Shown here piece after piece: positions 37,501 to 49,088 of a DNA stretch of 64,000 nt (its first letter is position 1; each line of letters begins with the position of its first letter). Below the pieces are notes generated by a model. The model searched no databases. It saw only the letters and a list, made by a program, of their open reading frames with translations, and was not told the DNA's origin. Position numbers and translations under genes: made by a program. Source of the stretch: Apium graveolens (taxonomy: Eukaryota; Streptophyta; Magnoliopsida; Apiales; Apiaceae); the NCBI RefSeq assembly GCF_009905375.1, contig NC_133657.1, forward strand, positions 46,798,192 through 46,862,191, in the 5' to 3' direction.

Positions 37501-37600
37501 TACCCTTTTTTTTGGCGACCTCCCTGACTATCACATTCAGGTTTTATCTTAAATCTTATTCCTCGAACTATGGTTTTAATCTAAGATCCAGTCCTTACGC
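34011..37600 (-). pseudogene. Scrambled, decayed Tekay-like gag-pol interior
   Basis: No long frame. Pieces I can place by similarity to Tekay minus-strand sequence: RT (about 35750-36010, including the 'fingers-palm' stretch) and gag N-terminus (about 37080-37500). The rest is unassignable. A 48-bp TA microsatellite sits at 34539-34586. Confidence 0.5.
34539..34586. repeat. TA microsatellite
   Basis: About 24 TA units within the decayed interior. Confidence 0.9.
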
Positions 37601-38390
37601 TCTTAAACGTTTGGAACCCAAATTCTGTAGGAATACCTCATTATTCCCTTATCATCTTTCTTGGTATTAATCTCTTCTCCAGTCATTGACTCTCTGCCTT
37701 CATTCATCACTTTTTCTTGGCACAATATGTTCTTTTTCGATAATTCGGGCTGTATTGCAATCTCAAACAACGTTTCGGTACCGGCTCCGGTTACCTTCAC
37801 TTCTATTTCCATTTTCTTAAAATCTCTTATCAACTCTCCCAAAGACATTTTCATCTTGAGTCTCTCCTTTATACTAAGGGCATTAGCCACCATTTTCGCT
37901 TTCCCTGGATGATAAAGAATCTCATAATCGTAATCCTTGATTGGATCTAACTACCTTCTCTGTTGCATGTTGAGCTCTATCTGCGTGAAAATGTACTAGA
38001 ACTCTTATGGTTTGTGTAAATCTCGCACTTCTCTCCATACAAGTAGTGCCTTCAATCTTTAGGGCAAAACTATTGCCACGAGCCCAAGCTCATGGGTGGG
38101 GATATCGAATTTTATATTCCCTTAATTGTCTTGACGCGTACGCGATTACCTTGTTGTGCTGTATAAGAAGCACCTTAATTCCTTATGCCAAGCGTCACTA
38201 CAAATCACAAAATCTCCTTTTTCCATCCGGCAACGCCAACATAGGAGCCGTCACCAACCTTTGCTTCAGTTCTTGAAAGTTGTTCTCGCATTTCTCTGTC
38301 CATTTGAACTTCTCAGTCTTACAAGTAAGCCGCGTTAAAGGGGCTACTATCTTTATAAACATGAACGAACCTCCGGTAGTGACCAGCCAA
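37601..38390 (-). pseudogene. Decayed Tekay-like RT end, RNase H and pre-integrase
   Basis: 37603-37893 reads MVANALSIKERLKMKMSLGE and continues to DDKGIMRYSYRIWVPNV, matching the RNase H to integrase linker of Tekay. 37920-38390 matches the RNase H and RT C-terminus with frame breaks. It lies 5' of the gag remnant in element orientation, which is the wrong order. Confidence 0.68.
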
Positions 38391-38442
38391 TCCTACCTCT
38401 GGTAGTCACCCTAACCATGGTCATCAATTCCTCAGTGGTCCT

Positions 38443-38700
38443 TTATTCATTCTTGTGAGGATCCTCCACGGGGTCCTCCTCAGCAACAATCCCTTCTAGG
38501 ATAACATCCTTAACCACTACATCCTCAATATGAACATCATCCGGTCTCGTGTTAGGATGCTCTATCGGATCCACAATCTGATCTCCAATACACAATAAAA
38601 CATCATCGCGTTGTTGCTCCTCAACCTCAGGGTTCGGAGTCCCGCTACCATATACGATAACGAACTACGCTTCTATCACGATATTTATAAGGGTTCCCAT
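38443..38700 (-). pseudogene. Leader ORF remnant upstream of gag
   Basis: ATG at 38698-38700, frame to a TAA at 38443-38445, about 85 codons with one internal TAG near codon 12. Acidic: IVDPIEHPNTRPDDVHIEDV and ILEGIVAEEDPVEDPHKNE. The same frame continues open for some residues after the stop. In position (between PBS and gag) it parallels the intact 164-aa ORF of the Tekay at 19353-19847; I see no clear sequence similarity between them. Confidence 0.5.
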
Positions 38701-38816
38701 AAGGGTTTTAACTGTCAGTAGTACGTTAGGTAGTCCGACTATGAACTTGGCAAGAGTTCTTATTATCTTAGTGAAATTATTTTAACGCCACATCATCCCT
38801 GAGGTTTATAACGCTT

Positions 38817-38829
38817 GGCTCTGATACCA
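38817..38829 (-). promoter_or_regulatory. Long-LTR Gypsy primer-binding site
   Basis: Minus strand TGGTATCAGAGCC, complementary to initiator tRNA-Met, next to the 5' LTR. Confidence 0.88.
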
Positions 38830-38833
38830 TTTC

Positions 38834-39269
38834 TATAACACCCCCAAATCCGGGGTCGGGGATTCGGGTTGTCACGAGTTCCATTTCCCTTATCAATACT
38901 TAATCTTAATAGTCAACCAACTACTACGTACTGTGACCCCACAATATACACACACACCAAAAGTTATAGTCTCAGAGATGAATACCAAAAATAACACAAG
39001 TCATTTTATTCCACAATTATAAACCATTTCACCATAAAAAGGGTTTCTGAATAATTTACATATTCTTTTCCATTATTACAATTCATAAATATACATAAGT
39101 CTAGCACAACAAAAGTTGAAAGCCTAGCCTACTGGTAGCTCCTACCTCAGCTACAACGGCATCAACGCCTATAGGAAACTGCGGAACGTTTCCTTACCGC
39201 TCACGAATTGGGAGCTTGATCCTGTTCATCTTGTCTATCTGTTGTTGTGTGATGAAAGAAGAAAGCAAG
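38834..39269 (-). mobile_element. Long-LTR Gypsy 5' LTR, inner segment
   Basis: Starts TATAACACCCC, where the partner LTR has TGTAACACCCC, so one terminal base has mutated. Interrupted at 39270 by the Retand-like element; continues at 49652. Confidence 0.9.
39265..39269. repeat. Target-site duplication of Retand-like element, left
   Basis: GCAAG, matched by 49652-49656. Confidence 0.95.
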
Positions 39270-39816
39270 TGATAGGGATAAATAAGTCCTGATTTTATAA
39301 TTAATGGGCTGATAGGCCCAATAAGAAGATGTATGATATTCAGACCAGAAAGGTTAAGCCTGATGGACCAGATCAGGTCTGATGGAATAAAAGAGGCCCA
39401 AAAGCCCTGATTATTAATTAATTTCGTAATTAATTAATAAGGGAAAAATCAGCTATTGAGAAGAGTCCTGATAAGGATATAAATCCTTATAGATTAGCCT
39501 CAAGGGGACCTAAAAGGATAAGGAATCAGTTTCCTACTATCTAGGACTCCAAAGTCCATTCTAATTATGAGACTTGCCCACCAGGTCTCCTATACCAAGT
39601 CCAATTCAAGGACTCCCAACATCTATATAAGGGGTCTCACCCCCACCAATCAGAACTACGTTTTTTGGCTTGATTCTCTAATTCACAGAGATACGTAGGC
39701 ATCTCGTAAAGGCAGAATTCAGCTACGATACACGAGAGCAGCCATTAAAGGCCTTGAGCTCCCGAATCTTAGTACTAAATACAACAAATAATAACCTTAG
39801 CTTTTTATCCATAACA
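39270..39816 (+). mobile_element. Retand-like 5' LTR
   Basis: 547 bp. TATATAA at 39624-39630 followed by GGGGTCTCAC is a likely core promoter. I find two substitutions against the 3' LTR (AAGGATAAGG versus AAGGATATGG, and AATACAAC versus AATACAGC). Confidence 0.95.
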
Positions 39817-39818
39817 TT

Positions 39819-39836
39819 TGGCGCCGTCTGTGGGAA
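39819..39836 (+). promoter_or_regulatory. Retand-like primer-binding site
   Basis: TGGCGCCGTCTGTGGGAA, two bases after the 5' LTR. This site is usual in plant Tat elements; I do not name the tRNA with certainty. Confidence 0.8.
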
Positions 39837-39850
39837 AAACAACAACAACC

Positions 39851-42800
39851 ATGGCGAGAACACGGAGAACAATTGGAGCTCTAGAGGAAGGAACACCATT
39901 AGAGACAACCCAGGTGATTTCATCAACCGTGGAGGTTCCTCCCCATTCAACTTATGCATCTACTCAGGGGGAAGCCCAGACAGGGGCAACTCATCCTCAG
40001 CCACAAGGGACAACTCCCCCGACTATTCAAGGTACGAATCCTCAAGTTCAACAAATACATATACCTGTGAATTCTCGACCCGTCGGGTATGAATATTCAA
40101 CTATTGTTACTACTAACCCCCCTTATGGGATGCCCCTTCACCCTGAGGTTGGAGGAAGCGGATATGCTGGGCGAAGCGAAGCACGAGGGTGGTCGCCCCC
40201 CTATATACGAGGTTTGGATCCTATCCCTGAGGATCGGGAATTTTCTGGTCCATACACTGAGAGAGACTCCGAATCTTCGGATGATGAAGTGGCCCCGAGA
40301 AGGAGGCATCCTGGAAAAGAGCCAATGGCCGATGGAAGGCAACGCCCCCAAAGCACCCCAGGGGCGAATCCCCAAGAAGTGCAGGAAAAGATCAGGGCTC
40401 ATGAGGCTGAAATCCAAAGGCTGAGGCGTGATTTGGAGGCTCACCAAGCCACCAGACCCCACATACCTCCTAGGGGGAGAAATCCTCCTCCTATCATAGA
40501 CCTGGATGGTCCGGTAAGAAGAAGGGCTGCTATCCCAAGAACTGATCCAAGCAATCTCCTTCCCCTTGGAGATCCTGACGATCCAACTCCACCCTTCACA
40601 GAAGAGATAATGAATGCCCATATCTCAAGGAAATTCAAGATGCCCACTATCAAAGCCTATGATGGCACGGGAGACCCCGCTAATCATGTTAGGACATTCT
40701 CTAATGCACTGCTGCTGCAACCCGTGAATGATGCTATAAAATGTCGGGCCTTCCCTCAAATCCTGTCGGGTATGGCTCAAAGATGGTACAGTCGCCTACC
40801 CCCAAATTCTATTGGATCATTCAGAGAATTAAGTCAGGCTTTTATTAAGCAATTCATCAGTGGAAGAGTCCATGAGAAAAGTTCAGCATCTCTTATGAGT
40901 CTTGTGCAGGGAGCTAAGGAATCCTTAAGAGATTACCTGAATCGTTTTACAAAGGAGGCTTTAAAAGTCCCAGACCTTGATGATAAGGTAGCCATGATAG
41001 CACTGCAACAAGGAACTAGGGATGAGTTTTTCAAGATGTCTTTGGCCAAACGACCCCCTGAGAGCATGTTGCAGCTCCAAGAGAGGGAAGGGAAGTATAT
41101 CAAGGTTGAAGAAAGTATGAGGAAGACCGTAGTAAGTAATGAGCCCACTGGAGGCAAGAAACGAAAAACTGATTTGGAGTATATCGCTAAGGACAAATAT
41201 CCTAGAACCGAACAAAACCCTGATTCAACCCCCAAGAAGGGAGGACCTGGGCAAAAGTTCACTGAATACGCTAAGCTGAATGCTCCCAGAAGTCAGATTT
41301 TGATGGAGATTGAGAAAGACAGAGATATTCGCTGGCCTAAGCCCTTGAAGGCTGATCCCGCCAAGCTAGATAAGGGCAAGTATTGCAGGTTTCACAAAGA
41401 TGTTGGCCATGACACCGATGAGTGTAGGCAATTGAAAGATGAAATTGAGTTTTTGATTCGAAAAGGAAGATTGAACAAGTATACTGGAGATGGAGGGGAC
41501 ATAAATAATAATGGAAGGAAGAACTTTGAAGATCGTAGGAGGGACCAAGACGATCAGGGGCGAAACCCCCAGCCTAGAGGACCAGTTATAAACACCATTT
41601 ATGGAGGGCCGAGACCTCGAGGGCCTGTGATAAACACGATCTTTGGAGGTCCAACTGCTGCTGGATTGTCCAAAAATTCCAGAAAGGCATATACTAGAGA
41701 GGTTATGCATATTGTTGGAGAAGCCCCGAAGAGGGCCAGGACCGAAGTAACATTGGCTTTTGATGATTCTGACCTAGAGGGTGTGAAGTTTCCCCATGAC
41801 GACCCGCTGGTCATAACACCAATAATAGGAAATAGCCCGGTTAAGAGGGTCTTTGTGGATAATGGTGCTTCTGTGGATATCTTGCTCCACGACACCTTTC
41901 TAAGGATGGGGTATAACGACTCCCAGTTAACACCAACTGACATGCCGATATATGGATTTGCTGGAGTAGAATGTCCTGTGGAAGGGATAATCAAATTGCC
42001 AACCACCATAGGTACGGAGCCAAGGCAAGCAACGCAGATGCTGGATTTCGTGGTGGTAAAGGCTAGTTCGACTTATAATGCTATCATGGGAAGAACAGGG
42101 ATACATGCCTTCAAGGCAGTCCCCTCTTCCTACCACTCGGTCATGAAGTTTCCCACCCGAAACGGGATTGGAGAAGAAAGAGGAGATCAAAAAATGGCTA
42201 GAAGCTGTTATGTGGCCTCTTTGAGGGCAGATGGAGTCGGGGGGCAGGTTCTTCCTATTGAAGATATGGATGTTCGAGAAAATGATGAGAATAGAGGAAG
42301 GCCAGCAGAAGAATTGGTCTCGGTTCCTTTAGACCCCGAGAATCCTGAGAGGACGACTTTCATTGGAGCCACATTAGAGGAGCCCCTTAGAGGGAAGTTA
42401 GTGAAATTTTTGCAAGAAAATAGTGATGTGTTTGCATGGTCAGCAGCTGATATGCCAGGCATAGACCCGGAGTTAATTACTCACAAGCTAAACGTAGATC
42501 CAAGCCGGAAGATAGTGAAACAAAAGAAAAGAAATTTTGCCCCGGAAAGACAAGAGGCTATAAAGCAGGAAGTGGAAAAGCTCTTAGAGGCTGGTTTCAT
42601 TGAGGAGATTCAATTTCCGGAGTGGTTAGCAAACCCTGTAATGGTGAAGAAGGCTAATGGAAAGTGGAGGATGTGTATAGACTTCACCGATCTGAATGAT
42701 GCATGCCCCAAAGACTGTTTTCCGCTGCCTAGAATTGATACTTTGATTGATGCCACCGCTGGACATGAGATGCTGAGTTTCATGGATGGGTTTAGCGGGT

Positions 42801-43099
42801 ACAACCAGATCAAAATGCATAAGAATGACATTCCAAAGGTATCATTTATCACTGACTTTGATGTTTATTGTTATCTTGTTATGGCATTTGGTCTCAAGAA
42901 TGCAGGAGCCACCTATCAGAGGTTGGTGAATAAAATTTTTAAGGATCTTATTGGGAAGACTATGGAAGTCTATGTTGATGACATGCTAGTCAAGAGTCTA
43001 GTAAAGACTGATCATATAACCCATTTGAGGGAAGCTTTTGAGGTCTTGAGGTACCACAAGATGATGTTGAATCCTACGAAGTGTGCTTTCGGAGTATGA
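39851..43099 (+). pseudogene. Retand-like gag, protease and reverse transcriptase
   Basis: ATG at 39851 (MARTRRTIGALEEGT) in ACAACCATGG context. Pro/Ser-rich N-terminus to about residue 160, charged coil EVQEKIRAHEAEIQRLRRDL, gag core about 255-400 (AYDGTGDPANHVRTFSNALL, AQRWYSRLPPNSIGSFREL), zinc-binding CRFHKDVGHDTDEC near 508, protease VFVDNGASVDILL near 665, and RT from about 890 with CIDFTDLNDACPKDCFPLPR, FMDGFSGYNQIKMHKND and catalytic YVDDMLVKS near 1040. A TGA at 43097-43099 ends the frame within the RT thumb side; the same frame continues beyond it. The nonsense codon is the only lesion in this 3.2-kb stretch. Confidence 0.92.
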
Positions 43100-44566
43100 T
43101 CTGGAAAATTCTTGGGATTGATGGTCTCAAAGAGGGGAATTGAGGCTAACCCCGATAAAATAAAGGCAATCCTGGACATGGAACCCCCAAAAACTGTCAA
43201 GGATGTTCAGAAACTCACAGGAAGGGTTGTTGCGCTAGGACGATTCATCTCCAAGTCAGGAGACAAGTGCTTGTCATTCTTCAAGTCATTAAAGAACATT
43301 AAAGACTTTGTATGGAGTGAGGAAAATCAGAAGGCATTTGAAGAGTTAAAGAAGTATATGGGCCAGGCCCCGTTGTTGGCCAAGCCAGTTCTGAGTGAAG
43401 TTTTATTCTTGTACTTGGCTGTTTCAGAAAGTGCCTTGAGCGCGGTGTTGGTTAAGGAGGAACTGAAAGTCCAGAAACCCGTATACTATGTCAGCAAAAT
43501 CTTGCATGGTGCAGAGTTGAATTATTCAACTATTGAGAAATTCGCTTTAGCCTTGGTAATGGCTTCAAGAAAGCTGCGTCCTTATTTTCAAGCTCACCAG
43601 ATTGAAGTGCTAACAAATCAGCCGCTGAGAAACATCATTCACAGTCCTAAGGCAAGTGGGAGACTGATTAAGTGGGCAATAGAGTTGGGAGAGTTCGATC
43701 TCAAGTATAGGCCACGTACGGCCATAAAAGCCCAGGCACTAGCTGACTTCGTGGTGGAATGTACCATACCCAACCAAGAACTCGGGGGGCAGGAAGATAC
43801 CATACCTCAAGACAAGGGAGTCGACAATGGGGACAAGGAGAAAGAATATTGGGTTCTCTATTTTGATGGAGCATCAAAAACAAATTCCAGTGGAGCAGGG
43901 TTGGTTTTGCAAAGCCCTGATGGATTCCTAATTGAGTATGCTATGAAGCTAGACTTCCCAACCACAAATAATGAAGCAGAGTATGAAGCCCTGATTGCTG
44001 GCCTTGGTCTAGCTGGGACACTTAGAGTCAAAAACTTAAAGGTCCGTGGAGACTCGAAACTGATCATATCCCAGGTAAAGGGAGAATTTGAGGCAAGGGA
44101 TGATACGATGGCTAAGTATGTTCGCCTAGTAAGGGCTGTGATGACCCAATTTAATGAATGCCATGTTGAACACATTCCAAGGGAAGAAAATTCTAAAGCA
44201 GATGCGCTATCAAAGTTCGCTTCGTCTGAGATTGAAGAAAGTTCAGGAAGTGTGTACTTCCGTGTTTTGAAGACACGGAGCATAGATGTTAAGCTTGTGG
44301 CTCCCATAGGCTTGGGGACGTCATGGATTGATCCCATCAAGGCTCACATTCAGATCGGTTGGTTGCCAAGTGATACAACTGAGGCACGGAAGTTAACTAT
44401 TCGAGCACTAAGGTACTCCTTGATAGATGGAATTCTGTATAAGAGATCTTTCGTGGTTCCTTACTTGAGGTGTCTCAGGCCCGACGAGGCACGCTTGGCT
44501 CTTGAGGAAGTACATGAAGGTATTTGTGGGCAGCACTTGGGGGCAGGGCCTTGGCTCATAAGATAA
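43100..44566 (+). pseudogene. Retand-like RT end, RNase H and second (archaeal-type) RNase H
   Basis: In frame with the preceding piece after the TGA: SGKFLGLMVSKRGIEANPDK, then RNase H (YLAVSESALSAVLVKEELKV, YYVSKILHGAELNYSTIEK), then the additional RNase H with all four acidic positions visible: YFDGASKTNSSGAGLVL, NNEAEYEALIAGLGLAG, VRGDSKLIISQVKGEF and SKADALSKFAS. The start of integrase follows (LALEEVHEGICGQHLG). The frame ends at 44566 by a one-base shift near 44540-44550; the downstream frame continues the integrase. Confidence 0.92.
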
Positions 44567-45555
44567 CCCGTTTAGGCTTCTATTGGCCAGAAATAATGGC
44601 TGATGCCAAAGAATATGTGAAGAAGTGTGATCGCTGTCAAAAGCATGCACCAGTTGTTAGACAACCCCCCGAGATGCTGACCTCTATCAACTCGCCTATT
44701 CCCTTTGCCATGTGGGGGATGGATATTCTAGGGCCTTTTCCTATGGCCACGGCACAAAGGAAATTTCTGATTGTAGCCATTGATTATTTCACCAAGTGGA
44801 TCGAAGCCAAACCCTTGGCCAAAATCACTACTAAGCAGGTTGCACAATTCCTGTGGGAAAACATTATGTGCCGATATGGAATTCCACGTATCCTCGTCAC
44901 TGACAATGGAGCACAATTCAACAATGAGGAATTCAAGAAGTATTGTGAAGAAAATGAAATTGAATTACGATTCACCTCTGTGGCTCACCCGCAAGCCAAT
45001 GGGCAAGCAGAGGTAGCAAATCGGATAATCCTGGATGGACTAAAGAAGAGGATCGAGAAGTCAAGAAATAATTGGGTGGATGAGATACTTCCCATATTAT
45101 GGGCCTATAGGACTACCTGTAGAGTCACGACAGGAGCAACTCCTTTCATGTTGGCATATGGGGCAGAAGCGGTAGTTCCCGTGGAGATATCACATTCCTC
45201 TCCAAGGATTCAGGCTTTCAACGCAGAAGAAAATGAGGAAGGGCAGAGGTTAGCCCTGGATCTGATCGATGAAGTGCGAGATAAGGCACATGCAAAGATA
45301 GTAGAATATCAGAAAAAGGCTTCATTTTACTACAACCTAAGGGTTAAAGAAAGGTTTTTTAAACAAGGCGATCTAGTCTTGAGGAAGATAGAAGCATCTG
45401 GTGTAGGACAAAAAGGGAAGCTTGCCCCGAATTGGGAAGGGCCGTACAGAGTCAAGAGTGTTCAAGGTAGAGGAACCTACAAGCTAGAGACTATGGATGG
45501 TTTTGAAGTCCCGAGGACCTGGCACGCACAAAACCTGAAGGTTTACTACGTGTAA
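44524..45555 (+). pseudogene. Retand-like integrase
   Basis: Continues the integrase in the shifted frame: HKITRLGFYWPEIMADAKEY, zinc region CDRCQKHAPVVRQPP, core WGMDILGPFPMATAQRKFL, LVTDNGAQFNNEEFKKY, AHPQANGQAEVANRIILDGL, then YRTTCRVTTGATPFMLAYGA and C-terminal GDLVLRKIEASG and WEGPYRVKSVQGRGTYKL. Stop at 45553-45555. D, D and E catalytic positions intact; no chromodomain. The first few residues of the open frame are out-of-frame noise before the shift. Confidence 0.92.
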
Positions 45556-47110
45556 GATAGACGAAGTACGATTCTCACTTGTCAAGATGACAAGTAGGTT
45601 GAAAAGCACCTTGAAGCTTTGTTTGCTTAGGATTTACATGTTTTGACTTTATTTTGAGGTTTATTAAAGACTTGTGTAAGGGATGAATCCCAATAATTTA
45701 TGAAATTCAGAAAATTTTCGAAATATATTTGAATCTCTATGGCATGGCAAGTAAATTAAGCACATGATATGAAAGCCCAATAAAAAGGCCCAATTCAGAA
45801 GAAATAATGAAGTTAAGTCTTGTTGGGCCTGGAAGTAAATCAAGCCCAGATAAGGGACCAAATGCTCAAATCAAAGTCCTGCACCGGGGTCCAAAGTCTG
45901 GAAGAAAATATAGATGAGTATTATCTTCAAAAAAAAAAAAACACCTAGAAACCCTAGATAAATCTAGAAAATCCAAGTGTTTAGGGGCCCAAGAAGCCCA
46001 GTGTCAATGCTCAAATCCAGGATTTTTTAAAGAAAATCAACAAAAGGACCCAAAAATAAAAAGCCCATGATAGAAAAAGGGGCCCAGGTAAATAAAGCCT
46101 AGAAGAAGGCCCAGTCCAAGAAAGCCCAGTAAAGGGATCAAGCCCAGAAAAAAGGACCAAAAGTTGGAAAAAAACCAAAAAGAAAAGCCCAGATTTAAGA
46201 AATGGGTCCAAGATTAAAACCCATGAAAGAAAATCCAGCCCAAGAATTATTGGGCTTAAGGGTACAAAAAAGCCCAGTTCAGAAAAAGCCAAGTATTCAA
46301 CAAATCAGGAGCCCAAAAGAATCCTGCCCAGATTTAAGGGCCCAAATCAAACATATGGAGTCACAAAAAGTGATATATCCTAAATTCTTGACCCAATTCG
46401 ATCAGGTTTCATGTTGTAATCCTTGTCGAATTAATTGAGGTCGAAAAGGCTTCGACCAAGGCTAAGAGAAAGGGTTAATTCGGTCAAAATCCTAGTTCCT
46501 GACCGAAAGAGTCAAGATTCAAATCGAAGAATCCTAACACCAAGAGAATTTGTCGACCAGAAGGTAAGTAAGGATCCTGATCGAATGAATCCTGATCGAA
46601 AAAGCTTCGACCAAGGAAAGAAGGTTAATTCAGTCAAAAATATTCCTGAGGAAATAAACAAGCCCAGTTAAGGGCCCAAGTGTTTGAAAGGCCCAGCAAA
46701 AACTTCCAAGTTAGAAAATGTAAAAAGGAAGCCCAGGAAATAAATGACCCCCCCAAAGAAAAGAGAAATTATTCCTGACCCAATTCGATTAGGATACATG
46801 CTATATTCCTGATCAAATATTCTTGGTCAAAAAAAACTACGACCAGGAACAAAAGAAGGGGATAATTCGGTCAAAAGCGTAATTCCTGACCGAAAAGGTC
46901 AGAATTCTTGTCGAAAAATCGTGACCCTGAAGGAAGCCCAATACTAGGACCCAAAATATGAAAGTTGACAAAATTCCTGGATGAATTAAATATTCAGGTA
47001 TGTCATGGATCTTGGGCTTTGGAGCCCATAACTAAGAGCCCAGTGAAAGGTTTGACCCAAAATAAAAGCCCAGTTCAGGAAAAATAATGAAATTAAATAT
47101 TATTGGGCCT

Positions 47111-47112
<2 letters not shown>

Positions 47113-47153
<41 letters not shown>
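47113..47153. repeat. TA microsatellite
   Basis: About 20 TA units in the 3' region. Confidence 0.9.
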
Positions 47154-47155
<2 letters not shown>

Positions 47156-47948
47156 AGCCCAGATAAGGGCCCAAATATTCAAGTCAAAGCCCTGCACCAG
47201 GGTCCAAAATCTGGAAGAAAATATATGTGAGTATTATCTTCAAAAACCAGGAAAAACAAGGGGCCCAATTGAAAAGCCTGTAAAAAAAAATGGCCCCAAG
47301 GAAGCCCAAATGTTTGAAAAGCCCAGAACTAGGGGCCCAATTAACAAGGCCTGTGGAAAAGATGCCCAATAAGAAACAAGCCCAGAAAAGGGCCCAGATA
47401 ATTGAGGTTGGAGGCCCAGGGATAAGGCCCACTATATTTAAAAAGGGTTAAATCAGGCCCATGAGCCAAAGCCCTGTTGAAAAAATAAGCCCAAAGATCA
47501 GCCCAATAAATTCAGCCCAGGTTTAAGGGCCCAAATCCAAGTATATGCAAATAAATAAATATATATATATATATATGTATATATTCCTGACCTGTTCGAC
47601 CAGAAAACACGAAGAAATCCTGGTCGAATGGCCTGAGGTCGAAACCCTGTCGATCAGGGGTAAAAAATGGCCTTAATTCGACCAGGACCAGGACTAATTC
47701 GACCAGAAATTGTAAAGAATTCCTGATCGAAATCCTCGAGCCCGAATTGGCGTCGACCTGGGCAACCAAAAGGGGGTTAATTCGGTCAAAAATGGGGATC
47801 CTGACCGAAAATTCTGATCGAAATTGAATCCTGACCGAAAGAAGAAAATCCTGACCGAAGGGAGGAAATCCTGGCCGAAATTCGACCAGGATTCCTGATC
47901 GAAAGCATCCTGCCCGAAACCCTGTCGACCAGGGCAATCTGAAGGTTA

Positions 47949-47972
47949 ATTCGACCAGGATCCTGGTCGAAT
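47949..47972. repeat. Perfect 24-bp palindrome
   Basis: ATTCGACCAGGA followed by its exact reverse complement, with GGATCC at the centre. Part of the dispersed TTCGACCAGG / CCTGGTCGAA word family; another CCTGGTCGAA follows at once. Confidence 0.93.
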
Positions 47973-48020
47973 GGATTCCTGGTCGAAATTTTTATATATA
48001 AAAAAAAAAAATTAAAATTA

Positions 48021-48839
48021 GAGGATAAATCCCAGAAATTAGGGGAAAATCCAGAAAAATAAGGAAATTCCTTAAATATTTTCTGAAAAATGTTAATATT
48101 TTCAGAAATAAGGAATAAATCCAGAAAATTAGAGGATAAATCCCAGAAATTAGGGACAAATCCAGAAAAATAAGGAAATTCCTTAAATATTTTCTGAAAA
48201 ATGTTAATATTTTCAGAAATAAGGAATAAATCCAGAAAATTAGAGGATAAATCCTAGAAATTAGGGACAAATCCAGAAAAATAAGGAAATTCCTTAAATA
48301 TTTTCTGAAAAATGTTAATATTTTCAGAAATAAGGAATAAATCCAGAAAATTAAAGGATAAATCCCAGAAATTAGGGAAAAATCCAGAAAAATAAGGAAA
48401 TTCCTTAAATATTTTCTGAAAAATGTTAATATTTTCAGAAATAAGGAATAAATTCAGAAAATTAGAGGATAAATCCTAGAAATTAGGGACAAATCCATAA
48501 AAATAAGGAAATTCCTTAAATATTTTCTGAAAAATGTTAATATTTTCAGAATTAAGGAATAAATCCAGAAAATTAAAGGATAAATCCCAGAAATTAGGGA
48601 AAAATCCAGAAAAATAAGGAAATTCCTTAAATATTTTCTAAAAAATGTTAATATTTTCAGAAATAAGGAATAAATTCAGAAAATTAAAGGATAAATCCCA
48701 GAAATAAGGAATAAATCCAGAAAATTAAAGGATAAATCCCAGAAATTAGGGAAAAATCCAGAAAAATAAGGAAATTCCTTAAATATTTTCTGAAAAATGT
48801 TAATATTTTCAGAAATAAGGAATAAATCCAGAAAATTAG
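48021..48839. repeat. 111-bp tandem array
   Basis: Units begin GAGGATAAATCC or AAGGATAAATCC at 48021, 48132, 48243, 48354, 48465, 48576 and 48687 (exactly 111 bp apart), then a 41-bp truncated unit and a last unit from 48728. Each unit has AATATTTTCTGAAAAATG followed by TTAATATTTTCAGAAAT, a near-inverted pair. Units differ by a few bases. Confidence 0.95.
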
Positions 48840-48960
48840 GGAAAAATCCCAGAAAATTAGGGGAAAATCCCGGAAAATTAGGGAAAATCCCGGAAAATTA
48901 GGGAAAAATCCAGAAAATTAGGGAAAAATCCCGGAAAAAAGGGAAAAATTCCTGGAAATT
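48840..48960. repeat. Short degenerate tandem repeats
   Basis: Five to six units of about 19-20 bp of the form GAAAATTAGGGAAAAATCC, apparently derived from part of the 111-bp unit. Confidence 0.8.
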
Positions 48961-49088
48961 AAGATAATTCCTGAATAAAAGGAAAATTCATTGTAAATGT
49001 GTAGGTCGCTCCACACTTTACGCAAAAACGAAACCCTGAAAGGGAACGAATAGATTTAACTTCTGCGAAACCTAATCAATGTTTCCCA

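Noticed and set aside
40097..42462. Many minus-strand ORFs of 80-174 aa opposite Retand gag-pol
   Set aside because: Shadows of the well-supported plus-strand polyprotein.
47992..48270. 92-aa minus-strand ORF of repeated Phe/Ile/Leu-rich segments
   Set aside because: It is open only because the 111-bp tandem unit is divisible by three; antisense to the element and without any start or coding signal.
48021..48839. CRISPR-like regular repeats
   Set aside because: Units are contiguous head-to-tail with no distinct spacers, and the genome is a plant.
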